Shown here: one piece after another, positions 1 through 5,479 of the stretch
Position numbering within the stretch: the first letter of the stretch is position 1
Layout of the letters: every line of letters begins with the position of its first letter
Source of the DNA: DSWT01 sp049975385
Lineage (GTDB): Bacteria > Chloroflexota > Anaerolineae > B4-G1 > SLSP01
Reading direction: 5' to 3'
DNA: 5,479 nucleotides
NCBI GenBank assembly: GCA_049975385.1
Contig: JBNGDO010000221.1
Span: 1 to 5,479, forward strand
Notes under the pieces: generated by a model
The model's database searches: none
What the model was told of the DNA's origin: nothing
What the model saw: the letters and a program-made list of their open reading frames with translations, nothing else
Made by a program: the position numbers and the translations under genes

Positions 1-2381
1 CGCCGCACGTAGAGGCGGAATTCCTCGCGGTAGGGCCACTTCTGCAATGTGAAGGGGTCAGCCGGGTTCTTGAGTTGCGCGTAACGGGTGTAGTCGCGCT
101 GCCAGATAATGTCCCACAACGCCGCACGCATGGCAGGATCTGCCAATATATCGCGGACGCGCTGCACATCTAGCCCAAAATAATCCTGGAGCGGCCACCA
201 CAGGTATTTGTAATCGAAATGGAGGTAATCGCTGCCCAGAATATCCTCAACCGCAGCGTATTGTGGACTTCCGGCGATGACCACCGGACAATCAAGCAAC
301 CGGGTCGCGTCGGGCGATGTGCCATAGAAGTAGTTGTTGGGGTAATCGACCATGTACCACGTCAGCGGCCACGAGCCTTTTTCACCATAGGCTACCTTTA
401 CATCATACGGCGAACCCGTCGTCCGCCAGGAGATGTCTTGCACTTGCTGCAATGCGATCTTGATGTCGGGCGTTCCATGTGCATAGACCATCATCTCAGT
501 CGCCAGATCGTAGGTGACGAAGTTGAGCCGCGCCATATCGCGTGTAGTGAGTAGCGCCAGGAAGGTCGCCAGCAGCAGCGCCAGCACTCGTGCAATCCAA
601 CCGAAACTGAAGCGAGTGGAAAACCAGATGAACAGCCCGCCAAAAGCCAGCACGCCGAGTAAGCCGCCGATGAGTTTACCGAACGGCTCCAACTGCACCA
701 ACGACGGACCAGCCGTCGTCACGCCCGTTTGCAGTGCCGCGCGCAGGTCCAACGTCGCACGGCTAAAGACGACCAGGGCAGCGATCGCCAGAATTACCGA
801 AAGCGGCACCAGCCAGGCACGTTCCGCCACAAACTCGCGCCAGTCCACGCCATCGATGAGCTTGCCCAAAGCCCATCCCGCGAGAAAGATACTCGGCAGC
901 ACAATATGCACTACCAGCCAGGGCATTTTCTCCCCGGCGTAACTGTATCCCGCCCACGAAAGCAGCGTCCAGCCGAGTAGAAACAATGGAAAAAGGCGGC
1001 CTAGATTCAGTGTGGGGAGGCCACCATCGGAAGCGTGCTTCTCGCCGGAGTCGAAGAATTGTCGACCGAAATGAACCAACGCCCCCACCCCGCCGACGGC
1101 TGAGAAGAGGAGCGCCAGGTATTCATACAGCGGCGCGAGCAGGAAGTAGTAATACACCGGCTGCCCGCCACGTTTGACACCTTGTTGTGCCAACCAGTAG
1201 GACAGGCCACCCACCAAACCGGACAACGCGCCATATCCCCAGGTAAAGATGGTCGTATACGACACGAAGAAAATGGCATAGTGGATGAGTGCGATGATAA
1301 GCCAGTCCCGCGTGTTCCACCATAGGCCGAGGACGATAGAACTGAACAACGCCAGGGCAATGACACTAACAATTCCTGTGATTACCGGTGTTGGCACCAA
1401 CGACAGGTTGCCGCTCATGACCGCATCGTAAACCACGCCCATATCCAACCCGGCGACGAATTTGATGAGGAAAGCAGAGCCAAGGGGCAACGTCAGTGTC
1501 CCAATCACCATCAGCACATCGAATAGGCGAATCGTCTGCATCTTAGCTTCGCCGACGCCGTAATAGGCCACCACGACCACACCCAACAACATCAGGAACG
1601 CCAGCCCTGCAGCCAGCCTACCCCAGAGCGGCACGGCGATGTTGGCCATGCGCGTATTGCCGGCTTCGTCGAGGGCTTGCTCGCTGACCTGCGCGTGGGC
1701 GAAGGAATACGCGAACACGCCGCCCATCACCAGCGCGATAACAAGGCCGATCACAAAAACCGTGAACAGTTCCGGGCGCTTCCAGCGCGTGGCGAAGACC
1801 TGCCACGCAAACGGCAGAAACAGCAACGCAGCGAAGATGGCGATGTAGATGTACGATGCCTCTTTGGTCGCGTGCATCAGGGAGAACGACGCAGCCATCC
1901 AGTAAAGCCAACGCGGCTGTCCTTCATCAAGGTATTTGAGGATCACCCACAGGAGCAGCACCGCCGTCAGCAGCAGCGAGACATCGTGGCGGATGTAGCG
2001 CGAGTAATAGGAGATGGAAGGCGACAGGAGCAACAGCAACGACGTCGCCAGCGCGCCACGGCGCCCCAGCCACTTGCGGAAAAGAATCGGCACCATCACC
2101 AGCGCGATGCCAGTCAACGCCGGGTAGATGCGCGAGGTGAAGTCGGTCACGCCGAAGAGGAAATAGATAAAAGCGGTGACTTCAAAGAGCAACGGGCCGT
2201 GCATCATCGGATTGTGCTGGAAGCCCTGGCCATTATAGAGGTTCCACGAGAATTTGGTGTGGATGCTCTCATCGTGGCTGATGGCGCGGTCGCCAAGCAT
2301 GTAAAAACGGCTGAAGATGGCCGCAATCAGAATCAGGATGTAGAGTATAGTTTCCCAACGTTTCAGACGTTCACCGAACAT
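1..2381 (-). CDS. Agl23-like (TIGR03663) polytopic membrane protein, 3' end cut by window edge
   Basis: One open frame of 793 codons with no internal stop begins at ATG 2381-2379 and leaves the window at base 1. The first residues are MFGERLKRWE, followed by a hydrophobic segment (about 11-29) and then an acidic loop with HDES at 36-39 and HGP at 61-63, the layout of GT-C type membrane glycosyltransferases. Many further hydrophobic segments follow to about residue 612, with ATKEASYIYI at 171-180, GGQPVYYY at 405-412 and GEKMPWL at 483-489. I associate these motifs with TIGR03663 ('flippase activity-associated protein Agl23'). Residues from about 620 form a more polar domain rich in Trp and Tyr, probably extracytoplasmic. 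The last visible residues, FRLYVR, look close to the natural C-terminus. An in-frame ATG 21 bases upstream (2402-2400) is possible, but the AGGGGG sits better for 2381. A role in lipid-linked or cell-surface sugar transfer is inferred; the substrate is unknown. Confidence 0.85.
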   Translation of the reverse strand, partial: MFGERLKRWETILYILILIAAIFSRFYMLGDRAISHDESIHTKFSWNLYNGQGFQHNPMMHGPLLFEVTAFIYFLFGVTDFTSRIYPALTGIALVMVPILFRKWLGRRGALATSLLLLLSPSISYYSRYIRHDVSLLLTAVLLLWVILKYLDEGQPRWLYWMAASFSLMHATKEASYIYIAIFAALLFLPFAWQVFATRWKRPELFTVFVIGLVIALVMGGVFAYSFAHAQVSEQALDEAGNTRMANIAVPLWGRLAAGLAFLMLLGVVVVAYYGVGEAKMQTIRLFDVLMVIGTLTLPLGSAFLIKFVAGLDMGVVYDAVMSGNLSLVPTPVITGIVSVIALALFSSIVLGLWWNTRDWLIIALIHYAIFFVSYTTIFTWGYGALSGLVGGLSYWLAQQGVKRGGQPVYYYFLLAPLYEYLALLFSAVGGVGALVHFGRQFFDSGEKHASDGGLPTLNLGRLFPLFLLGWTLLSWAGYSYAGEKMPWLVVHIVLPSIFLAGWALGKLIDGVDWREFVAERAWLVPLSVILAIAALVVFSRATLDLRAALQTGVTTAGPSLVQLEPFGKLIGGLLGVLAFGGLFIWFSTRFSFGWIARVLALLLATFLALLTTRDMARLNFVTYDLATEMMVYAHGTPDIKIALQQVQDISWRTTGSPYDVKVAYGEKGSWPLTWYMVDYPNNYFYGTSPDATRLLDCPVVIAGSPQYAAVEDILGSDYLHFDYKYLWWPLQDYFGLDVQRVRDILADPAMRAALWDIIWQRDYTRYAQLKNPADPFTLQKWPYREEFRLYVR

Positions 2382-2386
2382 ACAAG

Positions 2387-2392
2387 CCCCCT
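2387..2392 (-). promoter_or_regulatory. Ribosome-binding site for the Agl23-like gene
   Basis: Read on the minus strand this is AGGGGG, five bases before the ATG at 2381. It supports that start over the in-frame ATG at 2402, which has only AGG directly abutting it. Confidence 0.5.
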
Positions 2393-2402
2393 GGTCAGTC
2401 AT

Positions 2403-2413
2403 CCTTGCAAAGG
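2403..2413. repeat. Short palindrome CCTT-gca-AAGG
   Basis: A four-base inverted repeat with a three-base loop lies just upstream of the Agl23-like start. It resembles the larger CCCTCGCAAGGG palindrome 35 bases away (both have CTxGCAA followed by a G run), so the two may be diverged copies of one element or paired protein-binding half-elements. It is short enough to be chance. Confidence 0.25.
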
Positions 2414-2437
2414 TGGAGTAACTTTCGCTACGTTGAA

Positions 2438-2451
2438 ACCCTCGCAAGGGT
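2438..2451. repeat. Small GC hairpin between the cotransporter and Agl23-like genes
   Basis: ACCCT-cgca-AGGGT is a perfect five-base-pair stem with a four-base loop. On the minus strand it is followed by only a short T stretch (TTC), so it is a poor intrinsic terminator for the cotransporter gene that ends about 70 bases upstream. If the promoter at 2473-2500 is real, the hairpin lies in the 5' leader of the Agl23-like transcript. It could equally be a dispersed palindromic repeat. Confidence 0.4.
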
Positions 2452-2472
2452 CTGTCATCAACCAACGGATGC

Positions 2473-2500
2473 ATTGTAACATGCTTGTACTAGATAACAA
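2473..2500 (-). promoter_or_regulatory. Putative sigma70-type promoter for the Agl23-like gene
   Basis: On the minus strand TTGTTA (2500-2495, four of six matches to the -35 consensus) is followed after 16 bases by TACAAT (2478-2473, five of six matches to the -10). It lies in the AT-rich part of the spacer, just after the cotransporter stop codon, and would give a leader of roughly 85 bases carrying the hairpin and the ribosome-binding site. The call rests on motif match and position only. Confidence 0.4.
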
Positions 2501-2521
2501 TATATGGTATCGCCGCAACGC

Positions 2522-3634
2522 TCAGTTCCGCCGCACACTCACGCCCAGATTGTCGGCGTGATCGCTGATGCGCTCCAGGTTGCGCAGCCACTCAACAAAG
2601 AGCACGTCTGCCTCAGGTGCACAGATGCCCTCTTCCAGACGTTGGATGTGTCCCTGGCGCGCTTCGAGGTAGAGAGCGTCGAACTCCTCCTCCAAATTGC
2701 AGGCACGCTGCGCAGCTTCACGGTCACGATCGCGGAGCGCGTCCAAAGCGCAATTATAGGTAGCATGAACGTGCCTGCATAAGCGATCAATATCTTCCAG
2801 TGCTTTCGAGCTAAAGATCACCTGATGCTCTATACGCTTCTGCGCCGCTTCCGCCATATCTTCCGTTAAATCTCCGATCCGTTCAATATCAGTGATGAGA
2901 TTCTTCACTTGGAAACAATGGCGTTGCTGGCCAGTGCTGAGGTTTTTTTGGAGCAAGCGGTTGATAAAGCTATCTAACAGCTTGCAGACCGGATCCACAA
3001 AACCATCTTCGTGGTCAAATACCCATTTAGCGGCTTCCAGATCCTCATCCAGCATGGCACGTCGACTGCACTCCAACATTTGCGCTGTCACCTCACCCAG
3101 GCGGTGCAGTTCACGGAACGCCTCTTGAAGCGCCACCTGCGGAATACGAAACTGGCGTTCATCGATATAGGCGGTCAATGTAGGCTGCACGATCACATGT
3201 CCTTCAGGCACCAGTCGTTCAGCCATCCACGCAATCTGCTTGATAAAGGGGAAAAGTACCACGCTTACGATTACGTTAAAGATTGAATGTGCGTTGGCAA
3301 TCTGGCGAGGTAATAAGGTAGATGTGCTGCTGACCAACGCCGTAAAAGGATTAATAAAGGGAAGAAACAGCAGCACACCAAACACGTTGATAAGAATCTG
3401 CGCGATTGAGGCGCGGCGAGAGGCCCTAGACAGGCGCAACGACGCAATAAGGCCGGTAACACACGTTCCGATGTTCGCCCCGAGTAAAATCGCCACCGCC
3501 GCCGGGAGTGTTATCGCATTGCTGATCCCCATCGCGACCACCAGACCGGTGACCGCCGAACTGCTTTGCACAACCGCCGTCGCCACCGCCCCGGCAATGA
3601 TACCGGCAAAAACATTTTGTCCCATGAACGCCAA
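2522..3634 (-). CDS. Na+/phosphate cotransporter, C-terminal half with PhoU-like domain
   Basis: This frame continues directly, in the same register, from the N-terminal half across a TAG at 3637-3635. It holds the second Na/Pi cotransporter repeat, with QSSSA at residues 23-27 and GANIGTC at 52-58 (counting TTG 3634 as 1), then the conserved-looking segment QIANAHSIFN at 111-120 and a last membrane stretch to about 135. From about 165 to the end is a helical PhoU-like domain with two ExxxD motifs, DIERIGD (249-255) and NLERISD (352-358), of the kind that binds metals in PhoU. The protein ends VSVRRN at TGA 2524-2522. If made alone, initiation could be at TTG 3634, which has GGTGG eight bases upstream, or ATG 3625, which has no evident ribosome-binding site. 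Family members normally carry both repeats in one chain, so this is either the downstream part of a broken gene or one half of a split transporter. Confidence 0.85.
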   Translation of the reverse strand: MAFMGQNVFAGIIAGAVATAVVQSSSAVTGLVVAMGISNAITLPAAVAILLGANIGTCVTGLIASLRLSRASRRASIAQILINVFGVLLFLPFINPFTALVSSTSTLLPRQIANAHSIFNVIVSVVLFPFIKQIAWMAERLVPEGHVIVQPTLTAYIDERQFRIPQVALQEAFRELHRLGEVTAQMLECSRRAMLDEDLEAAKWVFDHEDGFVDPVCKLLDSFINRLLQKNLSTGQQRHCFQVKNLITDIERIGDLTEDMAEAAQKRIEHQVIFSSKALEDIDRLCRHVHATYNCALDALRDRDREAAQRACNLEEEFDALYLEARQGHIQRLEEGICAPEADVLFVEWLRNLERISDHADNLGVSVRRN

Positions 3635-3637
3635 CTA
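3635..3637 (-). other. In-frame amber (TAG) codon splitting the cotransporter gene
   Basis: The codons run ...CCT TTG GTG GCA ACA TAG TTG GCG TTC ATG..., with no frame change. Counting from GTG 4123 the stop is codon 163 of a 533-codon frame, close to the length expected of the whole family. It falls in the linker between the two Na/Pi repeats, so each piece keeps one repeat intact. A single substitution from a sense codon such as TAC/TAT, CAG or TGG would create it. Sequencing error, recent nonsense mutation, readthrough and true gene fission all fit. Confidence 0.9.
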
Positions 3638-4123
3638 TGTTGCCACCAAAGGGGCTTGCGCCAACACTTTGAGCGCATCGGACATCAGATTCATTCCCAG
3701 AAAGAGCACGCCGAACCCCAAAATGATCTCGCCGTAATCACGCCAGCCATCCCGCTGCACGAATTCCATCAACACAAAACCCAGAGCGATGAACAAAAAA
3801 CAGAGGTCTCCAACCTTAAACGCCACAATCTGCGCCGTCAACGTCGTGCCGATTTCCTGTCCCATCATCACGCCGATGGCCTGCTGTAAGGTCATCAAAT
3901 TGGCATTAATCAGACCGATCATCGTCACCATCAACATGCTGCTGCTCTGAATCAATGCTGTCGCCACAGAGCCGAAGATCGCACCCTTGATAGGCTTATT
4001 CGTCATACGATCCAGCCAAACCTCGATCTGATTGCCCGCCAGTTTTTCCATCCCCTCACTGAGCTTATCCACCCCAAACAAAAATAAAGCCATACCGCCC
4101 AGGACTTGTAAGAAGTAAAACAC
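3635..4123 (-). CDS. Na+/phosphate cotransporter, N-terminal half
   Basis: A 162-residue product starting at GTG 4123-4121 and ending at the amber codon 3637-3635. The start begins MFYFLQVLGGMALFLFG, typical of this family, and has a perfect GGAGGA seven bases upstream. A TTG five codons earlier (4138) is in frame, but the GGAGGA lies inside that extension and the TTG has no ribosome-binding site of its own. The protein carries the first Na/Pi repeat: QSSS at 59-62 and GQEIGTT at 88-94, followed by hydrophobic segments around 104-120 and 131-148. Family members (PF02690) couple Na+ to phosphate movement across the inner membrane. The first repeat differs from the usual QSSSA and GANIGTT, with Met and Gln-Glu substituted. 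The spacer to recF is 91 bases, so co-transcription with recF is possible; I see no convincing terminator between them. With the next frame it makes one normal-length protein broken by a single stop. Confidence 0.85.
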   Translation of the reverse strand: MFYFLQVLGGMALFLFGVDKLSEGMEKLAGNQIEVWLDRMTNKPIKGAIFGSVATALIQSSSMLMVTMIGLINANLMTLQQAIGVMMGQEIGTTLTAQIVAFKVGDLCFLFIALGFVLMEFVQRDGWRDYGEIILGFGVLFLGMNLMSDALKVLAQAPLVAT

Positions 4124-4130
4124 GCGCTTA

Positions 4131-4136
4131 TCCTCC
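4131..4136 (-). promoter_or_regulatory. Ribosome-binding site that fixes the cotransporter start
   Basis: On the minus strand this reads GGAGGA, followed by TAAGCGC and then GTG at 4123. The match and seven-base spacing decide for GTG 4123 over the in-frame TTG at 4138. Confidence 0.75.
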
Positions 4137-4214
4137 AATGATAAATTAGAATGAGAAAAGCCGATTGGCGTATCAAACCCATTTTACTATAAGTTTGTAA
4201 TATACCGTCCTACT

Positions 4215-5420
4215 CTACTTCCGGCGGATGATACCTTCCGCCACTTCCAGCAGCAGCGTTTTATCCCGGAAGCTCTGCGGAAACATCTCCGCATCGGTGG
4301 TGCAGAGGATGGTCTGCTCGACGTTGCCGAGCAAGTCGAGCAAATAGGTACGCCGCGCGCGGTCGAGTTCCGCCAACACCTCGTCCAGCAGCAGGACAGG
4401 GGATTCCCGCGTTTCCTGCTCCAGCCAGCGCAGTTCGGCCAGCCGCAACGCCAGAACGACCGTGCGCTGCTGTCCACGCGAACCGAACGTGCCCATGTCC
4501 ACCCCGTTGGAGACGAAGCGTAGCTCGTCGCGATGAGGGCCGGTCAGCGTCATTCCCCGGTCGATCTCGGTCCGGCGCTGGTCGTGCAATGTTTTTCGAT
4601 ATGCCTCGTGCAGCGCATCCACATCCACGGGGGATTCTCCGGCAGTTTCCGGCAACAGGCCGATCTGGTAATCCACCGCCGGAGGACGCAGCGGATCGAA
4701 GTTAGGCTCGTACTGTAACTGCAACCATGCCGTACCGCCTGTCAAATCGTGGTGCAAACGGTCTGCGTAAAAGTTAAGTGCCTTCACGACCCGGCGCCTA
4801 TAGAGGGAGAGCGTCACACCGGTTTGCACCAGCGTTTCCCCCAACGGCACGAGCTGCTTAGCATCCCCACCGAAGTCGCGCAAATGACGCAGCAACGCAT
4901 TGCGGCGCGAGATCGCCGTCCGGTATTCCCCCATAGCTTCCACGTAAGCCGGATAGACCTGCGAAAGCAAGTCATCGAGGAAACGTCGTCGTGCGGAAGG
5001 TGAACCGCTTACCAATTCCACGTCTTCGGGCAAAAAGACGACGACGTTCAGATGTCCGGCCAAATCCATTTGGCGGATCGTGTGCTGGTTAAGCTTGATC
5101 TGCTTTTCCAGCCGCGTGTTACCATTGGAAAGCGTCTTCTGCTCCAGCGCAATCTCGATGAGATCGGCCTGGTTGCGCCGGACAACCTCGGTCTTGAGAT
5201 GGGCGAAGGGCATAGCCGCTTCGACGGCGCGCCAGTGGATCAGGTGCCTGTCCGTGTTGGTCAAAGGGGAGCGTCCCACAGCGAGGTAGGCGATAGCTTC
5301 CAGCAGGCTCGTCTTCCCCTGCGCGTTCGCGCCCAACAGCAAAATGGACGAGGCCGGGAGATCGAGTTCCAGCCGGCTATACGTGCGAAATTGGCGTAAA
5401 CTTAGACTTCGGATGTGCAT
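4215..5420 (-). CDS. recF: DNA replication and repair protein RecF
   Basis: A complete 401-residue RecF, slightly longer than the roughly 360-residue enterobacterial form. RecF is a cytoplasmic SMC-like ABC ATPase that binds DNA at gaps and helps RecO and RecR load RecA. The N-terminus MHIRSLSLRQFRTYSRLEL is typical. Walker A is GANAQGKTS at 30-38, the family segment with RRRFLDDLLSQVYPAY is at 144-159, GPHRDEL is at 294-300, the ABC signature GSRGQQR at 313-319, Walker B VLLLDE at 342-347 and the D-loop region LAELDRARR at 349-357. All catalytic motifs are intact. The ATG at 5420 is the only reasonable start: a TAA closes the frame four codons upstream. No Shine-Dalgarno sequence precedes it, and a TAAAAT lies six bases before the ATG, suggesting a leaderless message. 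The visible neighbours are not dnaA, dnaN or gyrB, which flank recF in many bacteria, though the upstream side is cut by the window. Confidence 0.97.
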   Translation of the reverse strand: MHIRSLSLRQFRTYSRLELDLPASSILLLGANAQGKTSLLEAIAYLAVGRSPLTNTDRHLIHWRAVEAAMPFAHLKTEVVRRNQADLIEIALEQKTLSNGNTRLEKQIKLNQHTIRQMDLAGHLNVVVFLPEDVELVSGSPSARRRFLDDLLSQVYPAYVEAMGEYRTAISRRNALLRHLRDFGGDAKQLVPLGETLVQTGVTLSLYRRRVVKALNFYADRLHHDLTGGTAWLQLQYEPNFDPLRPPAVDYQIGLLPETAGESPVDVDALHEAYRKTLHDQRRTEIDRGMTLTGPHRDELRFVSNGVDMGTFGSRGQQRTVVLALRLAELRWLEQETRESPVLLLDEVLAELDRARRTYLLDLLGNVEQTILCTTDAEMFPQSFRDKTLLLEVAEGIIRRK

Positions 5421-5426
5421 AGGCGT

Positions 5427-5432
5427 ATTTTA
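5427..5432 (-). promoter_or_regulatory. -10-like box of a possible leaderless recF promoter
   Basis: TAAAAT on the minus strand matches the -10 consensus at five of six positions and ends six bases before the recF ATG, which would put transcription start at or next to the ATG. No good -35 hexamer is seen 16-18 bases upstream. The absence of a ribosome-binding site supports the leaderless reading. Confidence 0.4.
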
Positions 5433-5433
5433 C

Positions 5434-5451
5434 CACGAATCTTCACGAATC
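5434..5451. repeat. Two tandem CACGAATC units upstream of recF
   Basis: CACGAATC occurs at 5434-5441 and again at 5444-5451, a ten-base period. The units lie directly upstream of the -10-like box, about where a -35 or an activator or repressor would bind. One helical turn between them would place two proteins on the same face of the DNA. It may also be a fragment of a dispersed intergenic repeat. Confidence 0.45.
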
Positions 5452-5479
5452 GGGAAATCTGTGGGTAGGGGTTTGGGGG
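5452..5479 (+). other. G-tract cluster with G-quadruplex potential at the window edge
   Basis: Four runs of three or more G occur on the plus strand: 5452-5454, 5463-5465, 5468-5471 and 5475-5479, with loops of 8, 2 and 3 bases. The first loop is one base longer than the usual seven-base limit, and the last run may continue past the window. The G-rich strand is the template strand for recF. Confidence 0.3.

Noticed and set aside
219..1372. Several overlapping plus- and minus-strand open frames of 60-140 codons
   Set aside because: All overlap the continuous Agl23-like frame, which carries clear family motifs; none has a convincing product.
1677..2561. A 294-codon plus-strand open frame
   Set aside because: It lies antisense to the Agl23-like gene, is rich in Arg, Gln and His with low-complexity stretches, and shows no family motif; it is a shadow of the membrane protein's codon pattern.
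3635..3637. Pyrrolysine or selenocysteine insertion at the internal stop
   Set aside because: Selenocysteine uses TGA, and nothing near this TAG or in this transporter family suggests pyrrolysine; ordinary nonsense, error or re-initiation is more likely.
3011..3889. Plus-strand open frames of 78-165 codons across the cotransporter
   Set aside because: They are antisense to the two cotransporter halves, whose minus-strand translation is clearly the real one.
4153..4169. GCC-aatc-GGC followed by TTTT after recF, as a terminator
   Set aside because: The stem is only three base pairs, too weak for an intrinsic terminator.
4150..4176. Possible promoter TTGATA followed 17 bases later by CATTCT upstream of the cotransporter
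   Set aside because: The -35 match is good, but the -10 matches only three of six positions; a better TCTAAT lies at an unsuitable 20-base spacing.
4533..5399. Plus-strand open frames across recF
   Set aside because: They are antisense to a complete RecF with all ATPase motifs.

Overview
The window holds three genes, all read on the minus strand in the order recF (5420 to 4215), a Na+/phosphate cotransporter gene (4123 to 2522, interrupted by one in-frame amber codon), and a large polytopic membrane protein of the TIGR03663/Agl23 type (start 2381, running off the left edge). The base composition is moderately GC-rich by eye. A long Agl23-like protein with a C-terminal soluble part suggests a member of the Chloroflexota, probably Anaerolineae-like. 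That placement is an inference from family distribution, not from a marker gene.

Layout. 1-2381: an uninterrupted 793-codon reading frame for a GT-C-like membrane protein, missing its stop. 2382-2521: a 140-bp spacer with a plausible minus-strand promoter, a small GC hairpin, a second short palindrome and a Shine-Dalgarno-like AGGGGG. 2522-4123: a 533-codon cotransporter frame with both Na/Pi repeats and a PhoU-like tail, split at codon 163 by TAG. 4124-4214: a 91-bp AT-rich spacer with a strong GGAGGA ribosome-binding site close to the GTG start I prefer. 4215-5420: complete recF with all ABC-ATPase motifs. 5421-5479: a short upstream region with a -10-like TAAAAT close to the recF ATG, a tandem 10-bp-period repeat and a run of G-tracts ending at the window edge.

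The genes do not form an obvious pathway. RecF acts in DNA repair and replication-gap processing, the cotransporter in phosphate movement and the Agl23-like protein probably in envelope glycan or lipid-linked sugar work. They look like same-strand neighbours with at least partly separate expression signals rather than one functional operon. I see no mobile element, CRISPR array, tRNA or rRNA. The observation most worth following up is the amber codon that cleanly separates the two halves of the cotransporter while both halves look well preserved.
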